This document shows, one piece after another, positions 9,706-19,017 of a DNA stretch of 64,000 nucleotides (the first letter of the stretch is position 1; every line of letters starts with the position of its first letter). The position numbers and the translations under genes are program-made. A model generated the notes under the pieces. It saw only the letters and a list, made by a program, of their open reading frames with translations. It was not told where the DNA came from and searched no databases. Source of the stretch: Chloroflexota bacterium (lineage in GTDB: Bacteria > Chloroflexota > Anaerolineae > Aggregatilineales > Phototrophicaceae); NCBI GenBank assembly GCA_011523735.1, contig WTGB01000165.1, positions 62,001 to 126,000 of the forward strand, in the 5' to 3' direction.

Positions 9706-11352
9706 CTAGGCGACAGCCAGGAGTCGGCGTATCGTCAGAGCCAGATGAAGCGCCAACCTAGTTTCCGGGCGATTCAGGTCGATACTTGCAATTTCGTTGA
9801 TGCGGTTCATCCGATACAGTAAAGTGTTGCGATGTACGATCAGCGACTCGGCGGTCTGCGATAAGTTGCCATGACAGTTGAAGAAAGCTTCGAGCGTCTT
9901 GATCAGATCGGCGTTTTGCCGCATATCATATTCGGTGAGAAGTCCCAGGGTGTTCTCGCAGAAATCGCTAAGCCTTTCGCGATCTGAAAGGTTCAAGATC
10001 AATTGATAGACGCCGAGATCGCCAATAAAGAGGGGGATATCGGTCTGAAGTCGCTTCGCCAATTCCTTCGCCTGCACCGCATCTCGATAGCTTGAGCGCC
10101 AGGCATTTACATCGCGCGCTACCTGACCTAAGCCTATGACGACTCGATTCTGTGGATATTGTCGTCGGACTTCCTGGCTAAATACATTCGAAAGCTTCAG
10201 ACTGTAATCAATCGGGTCGGTCCCATCGGTGGCGTGAAAAACGACAACTTCGCCTTCTTTTTCACGCGTCCAAACGAGCGCCGATGCGTCTTGGGCGGCG
10301 ATCATGGAATTGACCAATGTTTCCAGTCGGCGCAGTGACGGTTGATCGGCGCTGCTCCAGGACAATACGAAGGCGACATGAGTCTGTGTCATATTGTGGT
10401 TGAATCGCTCGCCCTGTCTTATTGCCTCCTGCTGGGTCACATCACCAAGCAGCAACCGATCAAGAAAGGTACCGCGCAGTCTCTTTTCCGTTTCGTTGAC
10501 GGCTTTCTGTTTCGCCATTTCCAGCGCGCAGGCAGCCGCACCGTGTTCACAGACGAGTTGATCAACTTCGTCCAAGTCGCCTTCTCGCCCGATGATTGAT
10601 AAATAGCCGCGCCCGACATTCTTCGTGACCACAGGTGCAACCAACCTGGCAACGCCGGAGATGGGTAGAGCCTGCATCAGTACGGGGGGATCCAATTCCA
10701 CAACCCGATGCCGGTCGTGCAACTCGACGGGTAAGTTGTCTTGCTTTTTGAGGAAGTATTCGACATCGTCCCAGATCCCGATAAGATTCGGCTGGAGTTT
10801 GTGCGAGATTGTGTGAAGCCGTTTATCTTGAATGATGACTGTTTTCTTTGTCAAGCGCGCCATAGCCCCGATAAGTTCGTTCATACCTTCATTACGCGAA
10901 GATATTTGCGTCAACTGGCGATATATCTGTGAGCCACGCCTCCCAATTTGGCTCTTGCGGTTTACAAGTAAACTAATGATCGTTTTCTCTACATCGCGAA
11001 CTCGAACATCATCAGACAAAGACAGCACCGGCACATTGAATGACTTTGCTTCCGCCAGTGCGGTCGTGCTTACCAAGCCACAGAAAACTACAGCAGAAGC
11101 ATCGACTTTCGCCGACCACTGGATGAGCTCCGTATCACTATGTGCTTTTGGGGGATTGCTCAATGGCGCGATCAAAATGAGCTCGCGCTGCTGCACGCTC
11201 TTGGAGGCAATATCGTCTTCCGGGTGGATGACAGTCGTCCAGGTGATTGAACGATCCAGCAAGCCCTCGCCAGATAGAATGTGGGTGCTTAGCGGCAGTG
11301 CCAGTTTGCGTATTTCTTCGACACTGAGATCAGTTGCTCGTGCAGTAGACAT
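9706..11352 (-). CDS. PucR-family transcriptional regulator, paralogue of 2931-4586
   Basis: C-terminus FFNCHGNLSQTAESLIVHRNTLLYRMNRINEIASIDL; same overall architecture and length (548 aa) as the first regulator. Confidence 0.88.
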   Translation of the reverse strand: MSTARATDLSVEEIRKLALPLSTHILSGEGLLDRSITWTTVIHPEDDIASKSVQQRELILIAPLSNPPKAHSDTELIQWSAKVDASAVVFCGLVSTTALAEAKSFNVPVLSLSDDVRVRDVEKTIISLLVNRKSQIGRRGSQIYRQLTQISSRNEGMNELIGAMARLTKKTVIIQDKRLHTISHKLQPNLIGIWDDVEYFLKKQDNLPVELHDRHRVVELDPPVLMQALPISGVARLVAPVVTKNVGRGYLSIIGREGDLDEVDQLVCEHGAAACALEMAKQKAVNETEKRLRGTFLDRLLLGDVTQQEAIRQGERFNHNMTQTHVAFVLSWSSADQPSLRRLETLVNSMIAAQDASALVWTREKEGEVVVFHATDGTDPIDYSLKLSNVFSQEVRRQYPQNRVVIGLGQVARDVNAWRSSYRDAVQAKELAKRLQTDIPLFIGDLGVYQLILNLSDRERLSDFCENTLGLLTEYDMRQNADLIKTLEAFFNCHGNLSQTAESLIVHRNTLLYRMNRINEIASIDLNRPETRLALHLALTIRRLLAVA

Positions 11353-11680
11353 TGTGGTTACATTCTGTTGAAATCTACCTTGGGCTTTGTAATCTCAACT
11401 TCCTGGCCGACCGAAGCCGACATTGTCGGAAGATATATATATGTACTTATGTCCGAGGACCCATTAGATAGATTATACAGTGTCTTATGCAATCTGCCTA
11501 GCATTCCTATGTCAGAAGCTCTATATAGTGACAGTAGATTTTGACATAGAGTTTTGTTGTTTCCATGATTTCTTCGCAAGCGGCCGGGCCCATAACATCA
11601 TGTCCGACGCGATCCCACTGTCAGACCTGTTGCATGCGTACAGCCTCTTGCCAATCTATCGTGATGAAGTCTGAGAACAG

Positions 11681-12103
11681 TTACAGTTGACGCTCTCGCA
11701 TCAATTTGCTGTAGGCGCCTTGCCAGTCTTTGGGATCCCGTGTCATGCGGTTTATCTGGATATCTGATACGTGAGGGAAGAGGCCTATCATGACATCAGG
11801 CAGTTTGTCCCAATTATCCGTCTTTATCAGGTCTTCCAAGGACTTTGCCATGAGGGATGCCCACCACCATTTTTGCTGAAATTCGTCAGACTTTTTCCAG
11901 TAGCCGCGCTTTTCCCAGGCGCGCATTGACTCCTCAACTGTACTGTCGATACCTCGAAGGCAATAGACTAGCCAGGCGACTGAGTCCCTTGTTTCCTGGG
12001 TGATTTCTTGCTGTTGGCTCAGCCGGCGCAGAATCTCGGCGATGGTGCGCATATAGGCGCTGCGGCGTTTACCCGGGCTATTTGTGTTGATTACCCGCGC
12101 CAT
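11681..12103 (-). CDS. Uncharacterised alpha-helical protein (third gene of operon)
   Basis: 140 aa, no recognised domain; 4 bp after the upstream ORF stop on the minus strand. Confidence 0.75.
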   Translation of the reverse strand: MARVINTNSPGKRRSAYMRTIAEILRRLSQQQEITQETRDSVAWLVYCLRGIDSTVEESMRAWEKRGYWKKSDEFQQKWWWASLMAKSLEDLIKTDNWDKLPDVMIGLFPHVSDIQINRMTRDPKDWQGAYSKLMRERQL

Positions 12104-12106
12104 CAG

Positions 12107-12547
12107 CTATGCCTTCGCTTCTTGATTTGAATGATGGGGCCTAATGCCACGATAGATCCTTACGCCACCTATCGTCTTCAAGATTTTTCCCGGATCCCGC
12201 CCGGTAATATCTCCCAGTTCAAGTGCGCTCAACGGCTGGTTGCCGTTTACAAGCAGAGCGCGAAATACGCTGTCGATCAGGCCGATATTCTCGCCGATAA
12301 AGTCTTCGCCTTTGGAAGACTCTTTGATCGCCAGACGCAGCGTATCCAGTTGAAAGACTTCACCTGTTTCGGGGTGGACGTAGTCAAACACCTCGCGCAG
12401 ATCGCGATGCTGTAGCGCTTTCTGTTGCTCTTGCGACAAATGGGTGAGAAGATACACCTGCAAGTCGTCACGACTGTGTTCCCACCAAGTGTAATCTATG
12501 TAGAATTTCGTTTCGACACTCGGCTTTATCAGGTAACTCAGGGACAT
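12107..12547 (-). CDS. Uncharacterised protein with putative C-terminal HTH (second gene of operon)
   Basis: 146 aa; segment PLSALELGDITGRDPGKILKTIGGVRIYRGIRP resembles a DNA-binding HTH/winged helix. Confidence 0.75.
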   Translation of the reverse strand: MSLSYLIKPSVETKFYIDYTWWEHSRDDLQVYLLTHLSQEQQKALQHRDLREVFDYVHPETGEVFQLDTLRLAIKESSKGEDFIGENIGLIDSVFRALLVNGNQPLSALELGDITGRDPGKILKTIGGVRIYRGIRPHHSNQEAKA

Positions 12548-12563
12548 CTGTCATTCTCTTTTG

Positions 12564-14141
12564 CTAATTGCTCATCTTCCAGTAGTTGCCGCCGACATAA
12601 TCAAAATCCGGATTGGTCAGCAATGTCGCAAACATGGGTCCCGGCGGACACCGTCGCAACACGTTAAGCGTACTGTACAGGACTTTGGAATGAACTGTAC
12701 CCTGAGGATTTTGCTTGCTCAACTCGGGAACCAGTCCACGCAGTAACTCCGCCAAGTGCACTCCCTTGGCCTGGAGTTCCTTACCTAAGCTGTCGACTTC
12801 CGGCAGATTGGTTACGCCGACGATGATCATCTCATCATAATCAGAGCCGATGGCGCGTTTGGCTGTCTGGCATCGCAACTGGTTGCCTTCAAGCCTCTCG
12901 ACTACTGGTATCCATTCGGTTCGTGGGCGATAGGTGTCAAACTCGATTTCGATCCGGCTCTTGTCATTGGTCGGGTTCAAATACACGTATGCACCGACTG
13001 GCAAATGGTGCTTCTGGTAGAGCGGCGCCAATCCGACAACGTACTTGAATTCATGTACAACCCAACAGGGAAACTCCTGCTTGTCCAAGGCATCGACGAT
13101 AGTTATCGCAATCCGTGGGGTCTTGGCGGCTGGGAATACATATTTTGTCTCGGAATTAATGGGCAAAGTACCAACGCGCCGATGTGGATAAATCAAGGTC
13201 AGACTGACTTCTTCTTCTGGTCGAGGAGAACTTACTGGCGAATACTCATCATCAAGATCGTATTCCAATTGCAGCATTTCGCGCGTAAAGAGGCTGCGGT
13301 CAAACTCCACTGGGCTATAATGCAAAACCGTGGGAACCTGCCGCACCAAGCGCGGCAACAATCGCGTCAGATGCCAAAGCACAGTACCGGCTGGGCCCAC
13401 CTCGTCGAAGCGTTCATCTTGGTTCATACGATAATTCAGCGAAAACACCTGCAAAGGCAAGGGAGCATCGCCCAAGCCTCCAATTTCGCTTAAGATTTGC
13501 TCTGTCTTGAGCGGGCCCCCATCATGCATATCGAGCACAGCTTCAGCCAGGTGCAGATGCCCAATATCTACATCCAGCAATAGCTCGCGAACGAACCAGG
13601 TGCCGGCCAGCCGTATGAGATCAGGATTATGCTCCAGGGCATCGTTGATTTGGGCAACGATACTGATATCGGGGTCATTTAGTATGTCGGCAAATGTATA
13701 GTCTGCTTTGAGTTGGCTAGGATGCCTGTTCAGCGTATCGTCGTTGAGGGGATGTTCATTGTCGTAAGCGGTTACGAACTCGCGCAAATGATTGTCTGGT
13801 TGTTGATGTGTGTCGTCGAATTCGACGGCAGCCACCTTTATTGGACTCAAATCAGTACTTCTGCCATCGCGAACGCTGAGGACTCGGGCGGTAGCATAAT
13901 CAAGATGAGAAAAGGTAAGTCGATCACCGACCTGGTAACTATCGGATGGTCGGTATACTTTTGCGCCTTTATACTGTTGCGCAAACCGTTTCCGCTCTTC
14001 GTCTTCCCTTTTCTTGATGATCTCAGAAGCGAGTTCCATGGAGGAGAGTGGCGTCTCTTTTTCTAGCAGGAGATTGGTTATGTCTTCGATATCGTCAGCG
14101 CTGATCGAGAAGCTATATGCCCAATGTTGTGCCGGCAGCAC
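12564..14141 (-). CDS. Uncharacterised protein, putative wHTH-containing (first gene of operon)
   Basis: 525 aa. N-terminal PLSSMELASEIIKKRE and C-terminal GPMFATLLTNPDFDYVGGNYWKM segments look winged-helix (HARE-HTH-like); YQVGDRLTFSHLDYATARVLSVRDGRS looks like a small beta-barrel. Confidence 0.78.
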   Translation of the reverse strand: MLPAQHWAYSFSISADDIEDITNLLLEKETPLSSMELASEIIKKREDEERKRFAQQYKGAKVYRPSDSYQVGDRLTFSHLDYATARVLSVRDGRSTDLSPIKVAAVEFDDTHQQPDNHLREFVTAYDNEHPLNDDTLNRHPSQLKADYTFADILNDPDISIVAQINDALEHNPDLIRLAGTWFVRELLLDVDIGHLHLAEAVLDMHDGGPLKTEQILSEIGGLGDAPLPLQVFSLNYRMNQDERFDEVGPAGTVLWHLTRLLPRLVRQVPTVLHYSPVEFDRSLFTREMLQLEYDLDDEYSPVSSPRPEEEVSLTLIYPHRRVGTLPINSETKYVFPAAKTPRIAITIVDALDKQEFPCWVVHEFKYVVGLAPLYQKHHLPVGAYVYLNPTNDKSRIEIEFDTYRPRTEWIPVVERLEGNQLRCQTAKRAIGSDYDEMIIVGVTNLPEVDSLGKELQAKGVHLAELLRGLVPELSKQNPQGTVHSKVLYSTLNVLRRCPPGPMFATLLTNPDFDYVGGNYWKMSN

Positions 14142-14389
14142 GGTGTAACATCCCCCGGAAGTGCAGATATTGGATGTGAAAAAGACGCCGATAGATGCAT
14201 CATAGAATGAGTGCGCAACGCCGCTGCAATCCTACTCTAGCGCGCGATACCTAGTCAAGCGCAACTTCGCCCTAATCCAGCCGATTTAGCCATCTACCAG
14301 GGAAGAATGCGCACAATATCAATAAGCCTCATTCACAATTGGAGGGACATCTGCCTGATTTCCGCATCCTTGTAATAGCCAAGCCGCTG

Positions 14390-14418
14390 TTGACCAGCAT
14401 CAAATGCTCAGCTATACT
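14390..14418 (+). promoter_or_regulatory. Sigma70-type promoter for rpmH-rnpA operon
   Basis: TTGACC - 17 bp - TATACT, 43 bp upstream of the rpmH start. Confidence 0.72.
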
Positions 14419-14461
14419 GCCCGTTTGTGACTAGATGGAATGGTAGATAGAGGCTGAATAA

Positions 14462-14641
14462 ATGTCAACCAAACGCACTTGGCAGCCTAAGGTTCGCCGG
14501 CGCAAGCGTGTGCACGGGTTTCGCAAGCGCATGAGTACGCGCGGAGGCAGGAATATATTGAAAGCTCGCCGCCTTCGTCGGCGCCATAAGCTTGCCGTAA
14601 CCCCTAATCACGTCAAAAAGGTCAATTGGAACGCTAGCTAG
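14462..14641 (+). CDS. rpmH: Large ribosomal subunit protein bL34 (59 aa, missing from ORF track)
   Basis: Translation [59 protein letters not shown]; immediately upstream of rnpA. Confidence 0.97.
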   Translation: MSTKRTWQPKVRRRKRVHGFRKRMSTRGGRNILKARRLRRRHKLAVTPNHVKKVNWNAS

Positions 14642-14644
14642 TCC

Positions 14645-14986
14645 ATGAAGTCCGCCCTTAGGTTGCGCCGCCCGGCAGACTTCGCCCGCGTAAGACGATA
14701 TGGTATAGTGCAGCGACATCCAGCTGTGATCATCAGTGTTTGTGCCAACCAACTTGTACGCAATCGATATGGAATACTGGTCGGAAAACAGTTCGGCATT
14801 GCCGTGATTCGGAATCATGTAAAACGACGCTTGCGGGCTGTATTAAGGGAATTGCATCCGCAGCTGCGGCAAGGCTTTGACATAGTCGTGGTAGCGCGGG
14901 GCGCTTTGAAAGCGCAACCCTTCAGTGAATTGAGACGTATTCTTAACGAGTTGTTCGCGCGAGCGCGGCTAATTGAGACTTCCTGA
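14645..14986 (+). CDS. rnpA: Ribonuclease P protein component
   Basis: [15 protein letters not shown]... and [17 protein letters not shown] (RNR motif region); located between rpmH and yidD. Confidence 0.95.
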   Translation: MKSALRLRRPADFARVRRYGIVQRHPAVIISVCANQLVRNRYGILVGKQFGIAVIRNHVKRRLRAVLRELHPQLRQGFDIVVVARGALKAQPFSELRRILNELFARARLIETS

Positions 14987-14987
14987 A

Positions 14988-15209
14988 ATGCTACAGTGGA
15001 CCTTGCTGAATTCAATCCGTATGTACAAACGTTTTCTGTCGCCGCTGTTGCCGTCAGCCTGCCGTTTCACCCCAACCTGTTCAATGTATGCGTACGAGGC
15101 TATCGAAACTTATGGTCCCGTGAAAGGCACTTGGATGGGCTTCCGACGGCTCTTGCGCTGTCATCCTCTGCACCCGGGCGGGTTTGACCCTGTCCCTCCC
15201 AAGGAGTGA
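14988..15209 (+). CDS. yidD: Membrane protein insertion efficiency factor YidD
   Basis: [58 protein letters not shown]. Likely start is the ATG at 14988, not 14973. Confidence 0.96.
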   Translation: MLQWTLLNSIRMYKRFLSPLLPSACRFTPTCSMYAYEAIETYGPVKGTWMGFRRLLRCHPLHPGGFDPVPPKE

Positions 15210-15212
15210 TAT

Positions 15213-16388
15213 TTGAATATGGCGACTCGTAAGCACATTCTCTTGATCTCTCTCCTGATGCTGGGCGTTTTTACCTTGTCCGCCTGCGTGGGCGCTCGAA
15301 TGGGTGTCAGTTGGCCGGCGGTTGGCTTGATCGATCTCTATGGCGAAACTCATATCGCGCTCGCCTATAACAACGATGTTGTGATACTCAGCCCGTCGAA
15401 TGGCGCGCCAGCCCGCCTGACAAACCCACTCAACGGCGAGGTAATGCGTGACAATGAAAATAATCCGCGTACTTGGATCTTGCGCGGTTCAGATAACGAC
15501 GGCTCGCAGTTTTTCTCGGTCCCTATACGACTTGACGATGAAACAGTACTGGTCGCCGATAACAATAGACGCTTGCTCAAAGTAGATTCTGTGGTTGTTG
15601 ATGTGCAGCGTTCTTATCCGCTTGCAGACAAAGTTTTGACCAACGTGCTTTTGGCTGGTGATACGCTCTATGTGCCGTTCCAAAATGGCGGTCTTAGCGC
15701 GATATCGCTGGAAGATTTCCAGGAAAAGTGGACGCTACCCACAGGCGCCGGTGTATGGGCGCAACCTCTGCTCGTTAACGATATGCTGATTGTGCCGTCC
15801 ATAGATCACTTCCTGTACTCGGTTGATCATTCGACTGGCCAGGTCCGTTGGTCGTTGGATTTGGGCGGCGCGGTCGCTTCAACACCGCTGCTGGCAAACG
15901 GACGCTTATACGTCGGCAGCTTCGACAAGAGCTTCTTCGAAATCTCTCTTGATGGCGAAATCCTCAATGAATATGCTACGCAGAATTGGGTCTGGGGCAG
16001 TCCAGCTATTGATGAGAATGGCATCATCTACCTCGCGGACTTAAGCGGATATGTTCATGCCCTGGACAGCGAGAGTGGCTTACGAGAACGGTGGTCGGCT
16101 CAGGTTGCCGAGCGCGGGATTCGAGCTGGTCCCCTGGTTTATGGCGAGCGCGTCATCCTGGCGTCGCGTGATGGCAAAGTATACTGGCTGGACAAGCGAG
16201 ACGGCCAATTGATCAATGCGCGGGAGATAGATAACCGGCCAGAGCTACTGGGCGACATGATGCTTTTGCAACCGAGCGAGAATCTGAACATCAATGAGCC
16301 GCTCTTGTTGGTAAGTTCAGTAGATGGGGCTCGGCTATTGATTGCGTTTGGAGTCGATGGGCGTCAAGCCTGGGTCTATCCACGCTAG
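15213..16388 (+). CDS. PQQ-repeat beta-propeller lipoprotein (BamB-like)
   Basis: Lipobox-like LFTLSAC equivalent (GVFTLSAC) after a hydrophobic stretch; repeated propeller blades (GQVRWSLDLGGAVASTPLLANGRLYVGSFD, GSPAIDENGIIYLADLSGYVHALD). Confidence 0.82.
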   Translation: MNMATRKHILLISLLMLGVFTLSACVGARMGVSWPAVGLIDLYGETHIALAYNNDVVILSPSNGAPARLTNPLNGEVMRDNENNPRTWILRGSDNDGSQFFSVPIRLDDETVLVADNNRRLLKVDSVVVDVQRSYPLADKVLTNVLLAGDTLYVPFQNGGLSAISLEDFQEKWTLPTGAGVWAQPLLVNDMLIVPSIDHFLYSVDHSTGQVRWSLDLGGAVASTPLLANGRLYVGSFDKSFFEISLDGEILNEYATQNWVWGSPAIDENGIIYLADLSGYVHALDSESGLRERWSAQVAERGIRAGPLVYGERVILASRDGKVYWLDKRDGQLINAREIDNRPELLGDMMLLQPSENLNINEPLLLVSSVDGARLLIAFGVDGRQAWVYPR

Positions 16389-16411
16389 TCCGGCGACTGG
16401 AGCATGATTAA

Positions 16412-17311
16412 ATGTGGGATATAATCCTTAACCCATTTGTAACGATACTCGCCTGGCTATACGCCGCGCTTAACCAGGATATTGTGCTGGCGATCGTCGT
16501 GTTGACCGTTATCATCCGCATTCTGACTTTCCCGCTTTTTGCCAAGCAGCAAGATTCACAGAAGAAAATGCAGCAGATTCAGCCACAGTTGAAGAAACTG
16601 CAAGAGAAGTATAAGGGCGATAAAGAAAAACTCTCGCAAGCCCAGATGAAACTGTATCGGGAAAACAAAGTTAATCCAGTTGGCGGTTGTTTCCCCATGC
16701 TAATCCAGTTTCCGATCTTGATCGGCTTGTATCAGGCGATTTTCTTCGCGCTGGCGGCGACGCCCTTTCAGCTGGTAGATCTATCAGAGCGGCTCTTGAT
16801 ACCCGGTCTGGATTCGCTTATACCACTGCAGCGGATGTGGACGCCCATTCCGCAACTGGCATCGTTGCTTCCCGAACTTGATTTAACGCTGGCGCCGACG
16901 GAAAACCCACCTTATGCGCTAGCACTGCCGCTCCTGGTGTTGGTGACCACTTGGGGGCAGCAAAAACTGACTATGTCCGCCACCGGTCAAAACAGGTCCA
17001 AGAAGGACGACGATGACGATGATGGCGGTGGCGCTGGCGGTCAAGCAGCAGCAATGACGAAGAGCATGACGACTATCATGCCAATTATGTTTGGATTCTT
17101 TTCGCTGTCATTTTCTGTGGGCCTGTCCATCTATTTCGTCACGTCAAACTTAATAGGCGTCGTGCAGTACAGTCCGCAGGGGAAGCGTATGTTGGAACGG
17201 GTATTCGGTCGAAAGAGCACGGACGAGGCGCCGGTGGAAGTAGTTTTTGAAGACGATGAACCCGTCAAGAAGACACGGAAGACTCGAAAGAAAAAACCTC
17301 GCAGAAAGTAA
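16412..17311 (+). CDS. yidC: Membrane protein insertase YidC/Oxa1 family
   Basis: VLTVIIRILTFPLFAKQQDSQKKMQQIQPQLKKLQEKYKGDKEKLSQAQMKLYRENKVNPVGGCFPMLIQFPILIGLY. Confidence 0.96.
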   Translation: MWDIILNPFVTILAWLYAALNQDIVLAIVVLTVIIRILTFPLFAKQQDSQKKMQQIQPQLKKLQEKYKGDKEKLSQAQMKLYRENKVNPVGGCFPMLIQFPILIGLYQAIFFALAATPFQLVDLSERLLIPGLDSLIPLQRMWTPIPQLASLLPELDLTLAPTENPPYALALPLLVLVTTWGQQKLTMSATGQNRSKKDDDDDDGGGAGGQAAAMTKSMTTIMPIMFGFFSLSFSVGLSIYFVTSNLIGVVQYSPQGKRMLERVFGRKSTDEAPVEVVFEDDEPVKKTRKTRKKKPRRK

Positions 17312-17352
17312 ATCAGCCCCATAGCTACCGGACGACAACAGGTGATGAAACC

Positions 17353-18093
17353 ATGGAAATGATTGAAGTGACCGCCAATTCGGTGCAGGCGGCGATTGAC
17401 AAAGGCTTGGCACAACTCAACGCGAGACCCGGCGAGGTCGTTGTCGAAGTGCTAGAGGAACCAAACACCGGCTTGTTTGGCTTTGGCGCTCGCGAGGCGC
17501 GTGTGCGTCTCGTTTTAATCAGCCGGCGCCGGGAAGAAAGGCAAAATAAATTCGACCCGGACGAGGAGATCGTCAACGAAGCCCCGGCGAATCTTCAGCC
17601 TGAGATCGTTCCTGAAGAGGAATTGGACGAAGATGCCCTTGTTGGCAAACAAGTACTCGAGGAATTGCTCGCCAAGATACGCGTAGACGCGCGGATAGAT
17701 GTCAGTTTGACGAATGATGACGAAGAAGGCGAGAAACCTCACTGGATGTTAAATATCTCCGGCAATCGTGTCAATCGCCTGATTGGCCGCCGTGGCGAGA
17801 CCTTGTCCGCGCTGCAGCATGTTGTTCGCCTTATTTGCAGTCGTCGACTCGAACGTCGGGCGAATATCATCATTGATGCCGGCGGTTATAAGTTGGGCCG
17901 GTCCAAGCGCTTGCGTGGCTTGGCAAAGCGTATGGCGAAACAAGCTGTCCAGCAGGGCAGGACGATCACCCTGGAGCCGATGCATCCTAACGAACGGCGC
18001 ATTATCCATTTGACGCTCCGCGGCCGCAACGATGTGATGACACGCAGCGTCGGCGAAGGCCGAACGCGCAAAGTTACGATTGTTCCAAAGTAA
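17353..18093 (+). CDS. jag: RNA-binding protein Jag/SpoIIIJ-associated (Jag-N, KH, R3H)
   Basis: N-terminal AIDKGLAQLNARPGEVVVEVLEEPNTGLFGFGAREARVRL, KH segment NRLIGRRGETLSALQHVVRL, R3H ending MHPNERRIIHLTLRGRNDVMTRSVGEGRTRKVTIVPK; directly follows yidC. Confidence 0.94.
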   Translation: MEMIEVTANSVQAAIDKGLAQLNARPGEVVVEVLEEPNTGLFGFGAREARVRLVLISRRREERQNKFDPDEEIVNEAPANLQPEIVPEEELDEDALVGKQVLEELLAKIRVDARIDVSLTNDDEEGEKPHWMLNISGNRVNRLIGRRGETLSALQHVVRLICSRRLERRANIIIDAGGYKLGRSKRLRGLAKRMAKQAVQQGRTITLEPMHPNERRIIHLTLRGRNDVMTRSVGEGRTRKVTIVPK

Positions 18094-18165
18094 CAGTTAT
18101 TCGCCAAATCCTTTATTGGCGTCTTCGAGTTTGCGGCAACTTAATTCGGTTGGCCAGGCTTACAA

Positions 18166-19017
18166 ATGTCCAGTGCGATTGATTACTTACTCATCGGTCA
18201 CATGACCGTTGACCTGGTTCCTGGCGGGCGAATGCTAGGCGGCACGATTTCTTACGCCGCCCCGACCTACGCCGCCTTTGGCCATAGCGTTGGCATTGTG
18301 ACGAGCGCGGCCCATAACGAACCATTGCTGCGCCAACTAAAGCCCTTTGGCAAACTCGCCGTTGTCCCATCGGACGAGTCCTTAACTTACGAAAACGTGT
18401 ACAATGATCACGGCAGGCAGCAATTTGTACGGGCGACTGCGCGAGCTTTGCGTTACGTCGATATCCCCGTGGGCTGGGCGGGAGCCCCTTATGTGCATTT
18501 GGGTCCTCTCGCGGCGGAGATCAATCCGCGCGAGTTGGCGAAGAACCTACCCGAGGCGACGATCATGCTGACCCTGCAAGGCATGATGCGACGCTGGGAG
18601 GCTGACGGCATGGTAAAGTTTCGTCGCTGGTTCGACCGCGCCGCTTTGGAGCGGATTGATATTATCGTATACAGCGAGGAGGACATTGTTGAGTATCCGC
18701 AACTGACCGACGAGATGCGCCGAATCTGTAAGCATCTTGTGGTCACCAACGGTCGAAATGGCGGCACGTATTACCATGACGGAGTTGCTATGCATTACGA
18801 TAGCATTCCCGTCATGCCCCGCGACTTGACTGGCGCCGGTGATGTCTTCGCGGCTTCGCTGCTGGGCGCGCTGCCATGGCTCAACCATGATGTAGCGCAG
18901 GCAGCGCAATTGGCGGGCAAGCTGGCTGCTTATTCTGTGACGCGGTCGGGACTAGATAGCGCGCCGACTGCTGCCGAAATCGAAGCTGAATTAAGGCATA
19001 TCTCTCAGGACAATTAG
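18166..19017 (+). CDS. PfkB-family carbohydrate kinase
   Basis: C-terminal signature PRDLTGAGDVFAASLLGAL. Confidence 0.8.
   Translation: MSSAIDYLLIGHMTVDLVPGGRMLGGTISYAAPTYAAFGHSVGIVTSAAHNEPLLRQLKPFGKLAVVPSDESLTYENVYNDHGRQQFVRATARALRYVDIPVGWAGAPYVHLGPLAAEINPRELAKNLPEATIMLTLQGMMRRWEADGMVKFRRWFDRAALERIDIIVYSEEDIVEYPQLTDEMRRICKHLVVTNGRNGGTYYHDGVAMHYDSIPVMPRDLTGAGDVFAASLLGALPWLNHDVAQAAQLAGKLAAYSVTRSGLDSAPTAAEIEAELRHISQDN

Noticed and set aside
14142-14461. Possible oriC next to rpmH
   Set aside because: No TTATCCACA-like DnaA boxes, AT-rich unwinding element or dnaA/dnaN seen here.
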